This document shows positions 1-10,510 of a DNA stretch of 60,698 nucleotides, piece after piece. Source of the stretch: SBAX01 sp964646605 (GTDB taxonomy: Bacteria > Planctomycetota > Phycisphaerae > UBA1845); NCBI GenBank assembly GCA_964646605.1, contig CAZYEX010000102.1, forward strand, positions 1 to 60,698. The letters run 5' to 3'. The notes below the pieces were generated by a model. That model saw only the letters and a program-made list of their open reading frames with translations, searched no databases and was not told where the DNA came from. Made by a program: the position numbers and the translations under genes. Within the stretch, counting starts at the first letter, position 1, and each line of letters starts with the position of its first letter.

Positions 1-983
1 CGCTGCCAGAAGCAGGTCCATCGAATCGGCCAGCGAACTCCGTGTCACGCCGCTGACATACCGCGCTTCGAACGATGGCGCAAATCCCCTATTTTAACAT
101 TCTCGATGGCCGAGAATTGCAGACGGCTGAAGAGTTACGAGCGATGAAGCATTGGGTCGGCCTCGGGACCAAAGTGTCCGCACTCTGGCGAACGGCAAAT
201 TCCCAAAACAAGAGCAGAGCAGCCAGCAGGGCGGCTTGGAGGACCAACCTTTTCGCTGTTCCAGCTGTTGCCATGTTCGAAATCGACTAGCAAATCTCAC
301 CGGCGTGAGAAGGTCGGCAGCAAGCACTCAGACCTAATGAAAACGGGTCCGACCATCCACGGAGAATGCATGAACGGCTGTGACCCATTACCCAGAGCGA
401 CCCAGACGGCGACGTCATCGGCGAAGCTTATCGACTGACTTCGCTGAACGCGAGAAGTGCTTTCAATTGTCGCTGAACGGCCAACGAAGCCAGCTGCCCA
501 GTCTCGCCAAATTGACTATACCCCCGCATGAAACGATATTCGCGCAAGGCCGGGCCATGCCGCGCCCAATACCCGCCGCTCACCAAACCGCGAGTAGCCT
601 CGTGCCATTATTCAGCTTTCGCCAATCAAACCAATCTGACGGGGTCGACACGGCTGGAAGAGCTCCGGATAAACCACCCCATCGGTTTCAGGCCAAGGGC
701 CGCCAATGACGCGTCACTTGTTCGGAACCTTCTCGCTTCGCGAGCCCTCTCCAATCCACCTGGCGATGATCTGCGACAACGCGTTTGATCTCCGGACCAC
801 AACACGGCACCAGTCTGCCGCCGTCCACGGCGTGTATCAGTCGTTCACGTCTCGCGGCCGCTTCAACTGCATCCCGAATCCCGCGCTGAAACGACGACAG
901 CGTCTGATTTGCTAACCGACGTACAAGCTTGCGCTTGACCCGGGGTTCGGAGTCGTTATCATTCATCCGTCGCATGCAAATCT
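1..983. other. Region without a confident gene
   Basis: I find no reading frame here with recognisable domains plus a ribosome binding site. A 95-codon minus-strand frame (688-975) is rich in Arg and Glu but has no Shine-Dalgarno sequence and no family I recognise. Short frames open to the left edge exist on both strands: minus-strand 1-90 reads like protein (ending ...SLADSMDLLLAA), and a plus-strand frame ends at about 100. Either could be the end of a neighbouring gene, but the evidence is too thin to call one. It may be decayed or non-coding DNA. Confidence 0.4.
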
Positions 984-984
984 G

Positions 985-1157
<173 letters not shown>

Positions 1158-1182
1158 CAAGCTATTGCCTGGCAACGGTTTA

Positions 1183-1237
1183 CACTACATAATGGCCCAT
1201 CCTTGCACTACATTAGCGAAATCGCGCTCTGCACTAC
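1183..1237. repeat. Three further CACTAC repeats (partial element tail)
   Basis: CACTACAT at 1183, CACTACAT at 1206 and CACTACTT at 1232 lie beyond the tRNA half of copy 1, spaced 23 and 26 bp apart. They resemble the 3' tail of the 985-1157 element and may be the remnant of a tandem copy that lost its tRNA half. Regular spacing of about two helical turns could also suit a binding site array for a protein. Confidence 0.55.
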
Positions 1238-1425
1238 TTAACCAGTCATCCTACCCAAAACGAACCGTCAAACAAGCGTCTAGAAGCCATGAAAGCCGAT
1301 TTTTGGAAGAACAACAGCTCGAAAAGCTGGTGCTGCTAGCACCGGGACGAGCTCAGAAGTCCCTTTGGAACTTGTTCTCACCTCCGCATCCGACTGCTCA
1401 CCAATTGGCCGTAGGAGTCTACGCA

Positions 1426-4400
1426 TCAGTCATTGCGGCCCTCGGCAAAAGCGTTTTGGAAATCAGCGAAGTCGGCTAGGTCGGAGTCGCCGTCCGTGTC
1501 CAGGTCATAGCAAGCGCACGTCGAATCAAGCAGAGAATGGACAGGACCGGAGGCGCATGTCGGCCATCCCCCAAAGTCCAGCAAATCCACGGTGTTGTTC
1601 AGATCGCAGTCACCGTCGTGAATGCTCGCCTCCGGAACTACCGTAAGCGTAGCCCGGGCCACTTGGCCGCCATAAGAGGCCGAGAGAGTCACGTCGAGAG
1701 GCTCGACGGCGTCCGCTAACTCAGAAGCCAGGACGTGATTTACAGTGACCGGAAAGCTTGCTCGAGCGGTGCCTTGAGGGACAACGACGGAGTCGGGCAC
1801 CGACGCCGCCAACGGATGACTGCTGTCGAGATAAACGCGCGCGCCGCCGGCGTCGCCAAATGGTGTAGGACCATTCAATTCGACGAGACCCACAGCGGAG
1901 GAGTGTTCTCGAACGCGTGTCGGGTCGATCGTCAGGGAACCAAGCGCCGGACAGACATGACAAGGTAAGAGTACGTCGAAAGATGCACCGAATGCAAAGA
2001 TCCGTACGCTCGCCACACCCTGCGCGGTGATCACACGCACGGTGTATGAACCGTCCCCGTTGTCCTCCATTCCACCATCCGAATCGACGTCACACTCGCC
2101 AGCGGGCCCGCACACGGCAACGTCCGACCGACCCGGCCCCCAGCAATTCCCCGTGGTATCCAACGGCTCAATGCGCACCACGGTTAGACCCCTTCCATCA
2201 GGCAACAACACAGTCGGCCCGATGTCGATGAGGCTTGCCGTGGGGTCGGCCACCAAGTCCACGAACACCGACTGCACAAGTTCCCGTCGCGTCATGCAGT
2301 CACCTACGGTGAAATCGAGCATAAAGCGAAACGTGTACATACCGTCCACGATCCCGATTCCCGGCAAATCCGTCGTCCAATAGGCGTTGTTCGCATGAAC
2401 GTCGCCATGGGTGCCGTCATCGAAAAGCGGGAAGATCGTCGTCGCCGTCGGAATCTTCATACTTGCGAGGGCTGCCGCACGCTGATCGAGCAGCTCACCG
2501 GCGACCTCCCTCTCGTTCCCGAGTCCGAATTCGCAGAACAGGCTTCCAATGCCGACCAATGGATATTCAACCTCGACCCACGCATGCACGCGGTCGTAAC
2601 CGCCGTCGCGCCAGTATGACGGCAACATGCGCACGGTGGCGAGCAGTCCGTCACGGGTCTTCCGCACCGATTGCGTCAGGTGCGGGTCAAGTTTGGAGAG
2701 CCCACGCCCGAGGACGTTCACGAACCAGTACTGGTCATCACCCGCGCGGGCCAGCGCCACGACGGCTCCCGTCGCACCACTGTTGGCGGTGGCCTGAGTG
2801 TCACCCCGGCCAGCTGGCGCGACAAGCCCGTACGTCGCGACCGAATGACCTGGGTTGCTGAACTCAATTGAACCATCGACCAAGCGTCGATCGCCGTTCA
2901 TACTCTCCCAGTTTGCCGTTCCGTCGCGCTCGACGCCCAAACACTCTACCAGAGGGTTGCACACCAGCAGCTCGCAAGCCGCGCCTGGGCAATCAGCATT
3001 ACTCACGCAATTCTCGCCTGCGTTCGAACCGCCTTGGCACAAACCACAGTTGCTCGGACGTGAGTCGGTCAGGATGGCTCGTTGTTGTTGACAGAGAACG
3101 TCAGAGAGCGCAGCGTCATGTGGCTGCGGCCTGTTCTCGCCCATGTAGGCGTAGACGATGAGGTCCCAAGGATCCCTGAGCAGATTTGCCAGGTCGTTGA
3201 CGTCGGCGATCTGCGTAATGGAACCCAACAAGCCGGAGCTTTGCTCCGCAGCCAAGGCCAGTTCATAGGCGGAGTCGACCCCTACGCGGCCAATCTCGAA
3301 GGAGAGGACATTTGCGCATCCATCCGGGCAGAGACGCTGTATCTGTCGGCGCACGATGGCGACGCCCTCGTCGATGTTCGCAAAGCTGTCCGGCGTGAAC
3401 CCGTTCACGTAGACTTGGTGGGGTCGGATCAAGTGTGCGCGCCACGTCCCGCTGGATTCGCCGCGGTAGGGAAGTGGAATCCGTGCGTAGTCATAGAGCT
3501 CCGTTGTCGATGCCTGAAGGGTCGGGTCAGTCTTCCGGACGAGATCGCCGTGGGGCGAGGTCACAATAAGGCGAAGCTCGCCCGGGATGACCGGCGCCTG
3601 CCATCCCGAAGCGAACGTAATCCTCTCGTCACCGCAGGACGTATACTCGATCGGCTCGGAAACGGCTGTGTTGGCGGGAAGGAACCCTTGCGGATCTTTC
3701 AGGATAAACTCTTCAGTGAGAGCGCCAAAGGCCTTGGCGAAAAAGTTCTTCAAGTCGTCGCCTGGTTTCGCATTCCGGTTGAGCAAATAGACACCACCTT
3801 GACGTTCGGCCACTAGCGTCAGAAGGTCCCCGTTAACCGACCCCTCCGGGCCGAATCCGACCGCCACAAGCTGCGTAAAATCCAACCGCTTCAAATCCAG
3901 TGCGCCACCTCCGCAAGTACTCACGCAGGTCGGGGTTGCCGTGGGCTGCACCGAATGCAGGCACGGCGAACGATTCTCCAGACCATCCGTAAGTAGGAGG
4001 ATCGCCTTGCGGTCATTGTCACCTTCGATTGAGAATCCTCGGCAGTCGTCCGCGAGGAAAAAAACGGGGCACAACTGAGCCAGTGCCTTTTCGATTCCGC
4101 CTCCGATGGAGGTGCAACCGCCAGGCCCGGTCGCCCGAATACTCGCCAGTGCCGACAGAAATGGGCCGCCCGACGCAAGCAGAGATGCGTCCGCATTGGT
4201 GAGAGGTAGATCGATTCGTGCACTACTTTCGTAGCTGACAATGCCGATACGATTCTTCACTCCGTCGGTCCGACCACGAGGCAGGAGGTCGGCGAACATT
4301 CTCGTTGCTGCGAGCGCGGCCTCAAGTTTGGTGGCCCCGCCACCCCCGGACGCCGGGTCCTTCATACTTCCGGAACGGTCAATGACGATCATGACGTCGA

Positions 4401-5385
4401 CCGCCTTGTGGTCCTGCCAGGCGCGCACGACGTCATCGAGTGCTTTGTGCAACCGCCAGAACATGGGATCCCGCGGGGAGCAGTCCGCACCTCCAAGGTC
4501 GTTAATGTAGTTCCCGGTATCCGCGTGACCAACCGCTCCATGCATGGAACCGTGGTAATAGCTATCGAGCACTTTCGCGACTTCGTCGACCGTCGGAAAC
4601 TGTTCGAGCTTCGTTCTGCCCGCGCATCTCGTGGAGTCGCCGGCGAAGTCGCAACCCAGCGGGCCTGCTCCACCGTAAAAGAGACATGGCGGGAAGGCTT
4701 CACAAGAGGGACAGGGTTTTCCATTTGGTCGCGGGATACCTGCGCCGCACCCGCGAATATGGCGGCCTACAAGAAAAGAATTAGGGTTAGAGTTGAGACT
4801 CGGGCTGCCCGGGTCGGAGACCTTGACGGAAAGAAAATCGCCGGTTTTAGGGTGCTTTTCGTTGCTGGCATCGCGGTGACCGATCGGCAGGGGCATGTTC
4901 TTGCACCAGGGCAACGACTCGATCGCGAAGATCGACCGTGCATTCCGCCACCGGTTGAAGTCGATTTCGAACTGTCGGTGGAACGCGTACCATCTCTGCC
5001 CGCGCCCAGGCGGCGAGCCGTGATCGGCGGTGCTCCCAAAACACTGGTGCCAGAGCTCGTGCATCTTCAGGATCGTCTGAGGCGTCGTTGAAGGGACTAA
5101 CGTACAACAGTCGCTTGGGTTCCCATCCAGAGCACAATCGGCATTCCACGCGCACGGCGCAGTGAGGTCACCTTGTTGCACGCACTGAATGGGCGCCTTA
5201 GCGTAACGAGTCTCACCCGGTTTTGGCTCGTAGGAGCCGTCGGAATAGGCAAAGCACGTCTGCGCCGAGGCCTTGGAGGCGCTGCAGAGTGAAAGACCCC
5301 CCATCGTCAGAAGCAACCCTCCGGTCCCGCCAGACATAAGGCTTAGAGCCACTTGCCGCATCTTGTTGTGTTTTCGGTTGTTCAT
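1426..5385 (-). CDS. Secreted tyrosinase-like / von Willebrand factor A fusion with dockerin-like C-terminus
   Basis: A 1319-residue exported protein. The ATG at 5385 is preferred over one 30 bases upstream because an AGGAG lies 8-10 bases before it. After a signal peptide, residues ~105-320 form a type-3 copper (tyrosinase/polyphenol oxidase) domain: His in MHELWHQ (~109-113), YAFHR (~135), a second copper site SMHGAVGH (~280-287) and DPMFWRLHKALDD (~306-318). A VWA domain follows at once (~330-520) with the MIDAS motif DRSGSM. The middle holds beta-sandwich sequence and Cys-rich links. The last ~65 residues have two Asp/Asn-rich loops like a dockerin. Tyrosinases oxidise phenols to quinones; VWA domains bind metal-dependent partners. 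Oxidation or cross-linking of extracellular phenolics or proteins is an inference. It is the last gene of the minus-strand block. Confidence 0.85.
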   Translation of the reverse strand: MNNRKHNKMRQVALSLMSGGTGGLLLTMGGLSLCSASKASAQTCFAYSDGSYEPKPGETRYAKAPIQCVQQGDLTAPCAWNADCALDGNPSDCCTLVPSTTPQTILKMHELWHQCFGSTADHGSPPGRGQRWYAFHRQFEIDFNRWRNARSIFAIESLPWCKNMPLPIGHRDASNEKHPKTGDFLSVKVSDPGSPSLNSNPNSFLVGRHIRGCGAGIPRPNGKPCPSCEAFPPCLFYGGAGPLGCDFAGDSTRCAGRTKLEQFPTVDEVAKVLDSYYHGSMHGAVGHADTGNYINDLGGADCSPRDPMFWRLHKALDDVVRAWQDHKAVDVMIVIDRSGSMKDPASGGGGATKLEAALAATRMFADLLPRGRTDGVKNRIGIVSYESSARIDLPLTNADASLLASGGPFLSALASIRATGPGGCTSIGGGIEKALAQLCPVFFLADDCRGFSIEGDNDRKAILLLTDGLENRSPCLHSVQPTATPTCVSTCGGGALDLKRLDFTQLVAVGFGPEGSVNGDLLTLVAERQGGVYLLNRNAKPGDDLKNFFAKAFGALTEEFILKDPQGFLPANTAVSEPIEYTSCGDERITFASGWQAPVIPGELRLIVTSPHGDLVRKTDPTLQASTTELYDYARIPLPYRGESSGTWRAHLIRPHQVYVNGFTPDSFANIDEGVAIVRRQIQRLCPDGCANVLSFEIGRVGVDSAYELALAAEQSSGLLGSITQIADVNDLANLLRDPWDLIVYAYMGENRPQPHDAALSDVLCQQQRAILTDSRPSNCGLCQGGSNAGENCVSNADCPGAACELLVCNPLVECLGVERDGTANWESMNGDRRLVDGSIEFSNPGHSVATYGLVAPAGRGDTQATANSGATGAVVALARAGDDQYWFVNVLGRGLSKLDPHLTQSVRKTRDGLLATVRMLPSYWRDGGYDRVHAWVEVEYPLVGIGSLFCEFGLGNEREVAGELLDQRAAALASMKIPTATTIFPLFDDGTHGDVHANNAYWTTDLPGIGIVDGMYTFRFMLDFTVGDCMTRRELVQSVFVDLVADPTASLIDIGPTVLLPDGRGLTVVRIEPLDTTGNCWGPGRSDVAVCGPAGECDVDSDGGMEDNGDGSYTVRVITAQGVASVRIFAFGASFDVLLPCHVCPALGSLTIDPTRVREHSSAVGLVELNGPTPFGDAGGARVYLDSSHPLAASVPDSVVVPQGTARASFPVTVNHVLASELADAVEPLDVTLSASYGGQVARATLTVVPEASIHDGDCDLNNTVDLLDFGGWPTCASGPVHSLLDSTCACYDLDTDGDSDLADFADFQNAFAEGRND

Positions 5386-5545
5386 TTCTCTTCTCCTATA
5401 CGGGCCGACGGACATTTGCCCGCGGCTCAGGTGTACGCACCGACTGTAGCAAGGTCAGCGCCTCAAACACAGCCATTTCCAATCCTTTGGCGACAGCCCG
5501 GATCAGCGCCCGAGTCAAGGTCTGAGTCTCTCCCTCACAGTCGAA

Positions 5546-8500
5546 CTAGGGCTTCGCGCCATCTCTAATCCATTGCTTGATGTTGTTGATCTCCGTGTCG
5601 TTCAGGCATCGGCTGGTGTCCGCGGAGCAGCTGTAAGGCATTCGTGCTCCCCTGAACCTGGGTACACACTCGAGCACGGGGCCGCACGGGACGGAAGTTG
5701 GGTCACATGCATCGTTCTGTGTTCCCTCAATTTTGTAGACCAGAAAACTTTCTGCCGTACAGTTTGGTGTAACGCGATTCATGGTGGGCATGGCTGTAGA
5801 CCGTACGTTGACAAGATTCTTATACGACTTTCCGTGTGAAAGGTCGGGGATGCGTGGGTCTGCTGAGATATGGCACGAAGTACACATGGTCGTAAAGATG
5901 GGCTGGATCGTCGTATTGTAGAACGAGGGTACGAGGTCGCCCGAGGGTATCACGGCATCGTCGGACTCTCTACTGTATCGGCCGCAACTTGTTCCACGCC
6001 ATCCGCGCTCCTCTGCGCGTGGGTCAGTTGCAAATGCGTCGCCGAACACCTGAAGCACGGCCGGCATGTGCGGGTTCACACTGCTCCAGAACAGGTCATG
6101 TGTAGCCTTGGCGTGGGGCATGACGTACTCGAAGCAGACTCGGTTTTCGACGCCACCAAGCCGTTTGAGAATGTCGTATTCCTTATCGAACCTGAGTCCC
6201 TCGTAGGAGTTCGCGGCGTGGCACGTTCGGCAGGCGCGGGCGATGACGTCGCGGTACATTTTCTCCTGTATGTGGAGCGGCTCAGGTGGCGTTTTCTCCC
6301 AGCCCGACACGATGAGTTCCTCATTCTGTGTCGCGCCGGAGGTGTACATGGCGTCGATAATGTCCTGTATCGCCTTGTGGGACGCGACGGGGGGGGCGTT
6401 CTTGACGATTTCTTCGTTGAGGCGCTTGAACTTGTCTTGCTGGGTTGCTTTGTCGAATCGCGGTGGCACCCGATCGTCTGCGAACGTGAAGAACTTGAGA
6501 TCGAAGGGGAGGAACTGGGAATCAAACTTGACGTCTTTCCGTTCGCCGAAGCTCGGCACACGGTTGCCCAGCGGCGGAGGACTGGGGTAGGTTCCTCCGT
6601 GGCACACCATGCACAATTGTGGCACCGGGCGCTCACCCAGGTCGTCCAGGTCCGCGGAGTAGAGTTGCTTTGTTCCCGTGGGATCATAAACGTAGAACTT
6701 AACGACGCGTTCAGGGTCGTCGAACTCTATAGGGCTCCCCCGGGGGCTCTCGATTCGGGAGTACTCCATCGCCACGGTCGCCCCTCTGCTGCCAAGCTCA
6801 CGTTTCCCGGCGGCAAGGGCGTCAGCGATGTCGGGCGTCCCAAGAGAGCCATAGTTCGTCACGTAGCACGCGACCTCATCATCCTCATCATCAAGGGGGT
6901 CATTAACGGCGGTCGTCCTACAATGCATATCCCGACCGAAGCCAAGGTCACCGGAGTTGGCATACACGGCATGGATCTCTCCCGACGGAAAGCGGTTGAC
7001 CTCAATGAACTTATCCAGATTGGGACGCTTGTCACGTGGATCGATCTGCTTGTAGTAGTCGATTGACGCCTGTTTCAGTTTCGTTATGAGATCTGTGTCT
7101 GGCGAAGTGGCCTTCTTGAGTTCCGAAATATTGATCGCACCGAACGAAGATTGCCCGGAAAGAAACGCGCCCGGAGGCGTCGGTCCGGGCACCGCATCGT
7201 CCACTAACCATACCAGGGCTCTGCAGGCGTTGTAAGGTTCTACTGGGACGTTCGGAGTAGGCGGGGTCTGCGGATCGCCCGTGTTCACGACGAAAGTGCC
7301 GAAGGGGATGGTTTTAAGGAAGAATCCCAATCCCAAGTCTACAAAGTCGGCTCGAATCGGCACGAGGACAATGTTGGTGTTTGAAGGAAGGCCGTAGACG
7401 ACGTGACGACTCGGAGAGGAGTTGTCGATCAACGTCGTCAGAATCTTGACGGCAGCACCGCTGCCCATCGGGACATAGACTTCGAGAAAATAGGCCGCCG
7501 GTAGTTTCGGACTATAAACCCTCACGCAAGACGGGGCGACTACAACCGCGCCCGCGTTAAACGCTGAAAAGTGGGTCACGCTCGCCATGTAGGCGTTGCC
7601 AACCAGGGCGGCCTCGCCCTCTTGGACCCAGACCCCTTGTTGCTCCTCATACGAAAGGAGCGGGATGGTGGGAGGCAGCGTGCCTCCGGCAGTGAGCTGC
7701 GACGGATCCACGGGGATTACCAGGGTTGCCGCCATCCCCGGCTTCAGATTGTAGCGCGTGCCGCCTGCGCTGATCTCGATGCTCCCCGCGCCGTAGCTCT
7801 GCATGACTCGCGTTTCACCGTTTGCCATTCGAACGATGTAGTCGCCGGGCATCTGCTCTGGAGTCATTAGGTCGATGGTGCCTAATGCGACATCGACGTT
7901 TCCGCTGGGCGCCTTTCCGCTGGCGTCCTCGAGTGAGTTGGCGGGAAACTGGACCCGGATTCCGGGGCCGCATTGTTTGGGAGGAGCTTTTGCCAGCCCA
8001 GGCAGCGGCACCTGAAGCTCGCCGGATGGCTCCGCGAGGTTGCCTTGGCCATCCTGCCACTGCGGCTGAGCGAGCTGTGGATAGTTTTCCCAATCGAGTT
8101 GGAAGGCGCGCGGGCCGGGGCAGTTCCGCTGGTCGCGCTGATCCGTGACATCGATATCCAGCGTTGGATCCCGGTTCGTCACCGACGCACGCGTCATTGT
8201 CCAACGACCGCCGGTCATGGCGTCGTCGTAGATGCGCGAGACCAATGCGTACCCCGGCTTGCGGATGTTCAGAACGAAGCGGTCCGCATCCTTGACTCGG
8301 ACCTGGAAGACACCCTCGGTGCCGGTGATCGCGAGCTGCCCGTTGATGTCCACCTCGGCGCCCACCAAGGAGGGGGCGTCGGTCGCGTCCACGGTGCCGG
8401 AGAATGGTATACCCTCGTTGTCGGCCAGCAGTGACAACGTGGACTGAGCATAGCCGCCCTTGCCGTCGTAGACGAACAAGGTCACCGAGTAGCGCCCGGG

Positions 8501-10246
8501 AGCATCAGGCAAAGTCCAAGTGACCATGAGTATGTCGGGCGCATTGACCGTACCCGAGCCGGCGGAGGGCAGCCATAGGAACCGAAGCGGGTCGCCGTCC
8601 GCGTCGGAGCTAGGTCCTGTGAGTTGAACGCTGCTCCCGGGACTGGCGGTCCGCACCCGCCTTCCGGAGACGTCGGTCACGACCAGCGGGTCGAGACGCG
8701 GCGGCGTGTTGTCGATGTAGAGGTCAATCGACTGAAAGGGGGCCCCGGCCAAGTTCGCTAAAGGATGGATAGCCTGGTCGCTCGATGCGCCTTCGATCGC
8801 GGCACGCAGGATGATGGCACGATCCCCCGGCACCTGGGGCAGCAAGTACTCGCCAAAGTTGTTGACGAAAACTTCTTGGATGACGACTTGGTTGCACGCG
8901 CCTTCGATGCAGTCGCTGTTGGTGATGCAGACCTGACCGTCGTTGGGACCGCCTTCGCACCGGTTAGCGTCGCCTTCCAGAAGAATCACCCGGGCGAACG
9001 CGTTGATGTTGGCCAAGGGTTCGAGAACGCGCGGGAGCGATCCATCCTTCATGCGAACCCGACCGGACAAAACCGTTGTCCCCTTTTGAGGGTCGGCGGG
9101 GACGCGTATCGTCCCGACGTGTACATGCGCGTTGTCCACGGAGACAATGCTTTCCGAGCAGCCGTCGGCGAACCCGCGAGCCTTCCAACAAACGCGGTAC
9201 CGGCCGGGGTCCCGCGGGCCCAGCGTGAAACCCCCGCTCAGATCGGTTGTGGTGGGCGCGCCTAGATCACTCGTACTTACGTTCGAAAGGAAGACTTCAA
9301 CGTTCGGTAAGAATACATCGTGCGTCGAAACCTGACCGAAATCGCCCGAAGTGTTCGGTTCCTCGACGGCCGTGGCGATGTATCCGCGTACGAGCTTGAT
9401 CGGCGGTTGTGACCGCCCCAACATGAGCTGCAACCGCGAGAAGTCCTTGATATCCACATCGCCGTCTCCCTCGGAATCGGAGCAAACACAGTCCGTCGCG
9501 GCTGAGCTCCCAGGGCTCGTGTGACAGCGCGCAAAGTCTGCGTAATCCGTCAGATCGATGCTTTCGTCGAGGGGGCTGAAGCAGTTGCCACATCCAGCCG
9601 GTACACCCTGACCTTTGGTGTCTTGGGACAAGTCGGGAACGCCGTTGCCGTCGCAGTCCCGGACGGGTACGGCCGTGTCCAGGACCACTTGCTCACCTGT
9701 AGCGAGCCGGATTACAGTATATCCGGTCGCCAACTCATACGCCGTCGCGTTGGTCTTGATGAAGAAGAAAAAGGACTCCTGCCCGGGAGGAACGGGGTCC
9801 GCGCCGAAATCGAACGCGACCACATTTCCGGAGGGCTCTCGAAACGCGCGTTCCGGGCCGATCGACCCGGAACTGTCAAGGCGGTAGTCGACATCCGTGG
9901 TGAAAGGCCAGAAATCCTCCGTGTCGACTCTGACAACACTTCCGACAAGAGACGGGTCCGTGTTGGCGATGTGATACGAAAACACCAATCCGCCGTCGAT
10001 GGCACGGGTGAGTCGGTTCTGCAGCCTGCCCCGGTAGATTAGGACACCGCCGGCGCCTTGGATCTCGAAATCCTGAACGCTATCGAGGAGGAAGGTCCCG
10101 GCTAGATCCGGCCTCGCGGCAAGGGTTGTACCTGAAAGCCCCACGGCGCCACTGGGCAACACAGGCACCCCGCGCGCCGGTTCAGCGCTGAACAAGCCGA
10201 CGGGTATGAGCACCGAAATCAGTCTGGTCGTTCTGCGTCCGAGCAT
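5546..10246 (-). CDS. Secreted multidomain protein with three CxxCH haem motifs
   Basis: A 1566-residue exported protein; GGGAG lies 8 bases before the ATG. The signal peptide (~1-27) is followed by a ~180-residue domain nearly the same as the N-terminus of the M4 protease at 12788-17482. Then come a dockerin-like segment (~215-275), a carboxypeptidase-regulatory-like beta domain, a PKD/cadherin-like Ig segment (~560-620), further beta domains, and a C-terminal third with c-type haem motifs CMVCH (~1209), CRTCH (~1338) and CTSCH (~1453). The final segment resembles planctomycete cytochrome domains, with a late Met-rich stretch that could supply an axial ligand. Likely an extracellular or periplasmic electron carrier, possibly linked to oxidation chemistry of the neighbouring tyrosinase (inference). 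The substrate is unknown. Confidence 0.82.
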   Translation of the reverse strand: MLGRRTTRLISVLIPVGLFSAEPARGVPVLPSGAVGLSGTTLAARPDLAGTFLLDSVQDFEIQGAGGVLIYRGRLQNRLTRAIDGGLVFSYHIANTDPSLVGSVVRVDTEDFWPFTTDVDYRLDSSGSIGPERAFREPSGNVVAFDFGADPVPPGQESFFFFIKTNATAYELATGYTVIRLATGEQVVLDTAVPVRDCDGNGVPDLSQDTKGQGVPAGCGNCFSPLDESIDLTDYADFARCHTSPGSSAATDCVCSDSEGDGDVDIKDFSRLQLMLGRSQPPIKLVRGYIATAVEEPNTSGDFGQVSTHDVFLPNVEVFLSNVSTSDLGAPTTTDLSGGFTLGPRDPGRYRVCWKARGFADGCSESIVSVDNAHVHVGTIRVPADPQKGTTVLSGRVRMKDGSLPRVLEPLANINAFARVILLEGDANRCEGGPNDGQVCITNSDCIEGACNQVVIQEVFVNNFGEYLLPQVPGDRAIILRAAIEGASSDQAIHPLANLAGAPFQSIDLYIDNTPPRLDPLVVTDVSGRRVRTASPGSSVQLTGPSSDADGDPLRFLWLPSAGSGTVNAPDILMVTWTLPDAPGRYSVTLFVYDGKGGYAQSTLSLLADNEGIPFSGTVDATDAPSLVGAEVDINGQLAITGTEGVFQVRVKDADRFVLNIRKPGYALVSRIYDDAMTGGRWTMTRASVTNRDPTLDIDVTDQRDQRNCPGPRAFQLDWENYPQLAQPQWQDGQGNLAEPSGELQVPLPGLAKAPPKQCGPGIRVQFPANSLEDASGKAPSGNVDVALGTIDLMTPEQMPGDYIVRMANGETRVMQSYGAGSIEISAGGTRYNLKPGMAATLVIPVDPSQLTAGGTLPPTIPLLSYEEQQGVWVQEGEAALVGNAYMASVTHFSAFNAGAVVVAPSCVRVYSPKLPAAYFLEVYVPMGSGAAVKILTTLIDNSSPSRHVVYGLPSNTNIVLVPIRADFVDLGLGFFLKTIPFGTFVVNTGDPQTPPTPNVPVEPYNACRALVWLVDDAVPGPTPPGAFLSGQSSFGAINISELKKATSPDTDLITKLKQASIDYYKQIDPRDKRPNLDKFIEVNRFPSGEIHAVYANSGDLGFGRDMHCRTTAVNDPLDDEDDEVACYVTNYGSLGTPDIADALAAGKRELGSRGATVAMEYSRIESPRGSPIEFDDPERVVKFYVYDPTGTKQLYSADLDDLGERPVPQLCMVCHGGTYPSPPPLGNRVPSFGERKDVKFDSQFLPFDLKFFTFADDRVPPRFDKATQQDKFKRLNEEIVKNAPPVASHKAIQDIIDAMYTSGATQNEELIVSGWEKTPPEPLHIQEKMYRDVIARACRTCHAANSYEGLRFDKEYDILKRLGGVENRVCFEYVMPHAKATHDLFWSSVNPHMPAVLQVFGDAFATDPRAEERGWRGTSCGRYSRESDDAVIPSGDLVPSFYNTTIQPIFTTMCTSCHISADPRIPDLSHGKSYKNLVNVRSTAMPTMNRVTPNCTAESFLVYKIEGTQNDACDPTSVPCGPVLECVPRFRGARMPYSCSADTSRCLNDTEINNIKQWIRDGAKP

Positions 10247-10360
10247 GATCTATTCTCCCATTGGTTGTAAAGGAATCAGGGCGTTTGCGGATCAGGCCAC
10301 CCTCCACGTCTCCAAAACGCCGGGCAAGCGTTCAATCTTCCTTCCATTGGTTGACCGCGT
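10247..10360 (-). promoter_or_regulatory. Duplicated upstream block of the cytochrome gene
   Basis: About 110 bp directly before the start codon is very similar to 17483-17596 before the M4 protease gene, with roughly 85% identity by eye. Both contain the ribosome binding site GGGAGAATAGATC. The block probably holds the common 5' untranslated region, and perhaps a promoter; I see no clear -35/-10 pair. Four of the five differences in the 60 bases nearest the start codon fall at third positions of one frame that stays open in both copies. Confidence 0.6.
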
Positions 10361-10510
10361 CGTCTCCAAGAGCATCAACTGCTTTCCCCCTGGTGCCTTC
10401 ACGGTGTGCGGACAAGAAGCGAACACCGGCGCCACGGCGTTCAAGAACGCCGGGCGCCGTGTGCGGTGAAAGTCCAGTTCGCTTCGAAACGTGTATCGGG
10501 TTCCTGTGTC

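Noticed and set aside
688..975. A 95-codon minus-strand frame rich in Arg
   Set aside because: No ribosome binding site or known family; noted only in the description of the 1-983 region.
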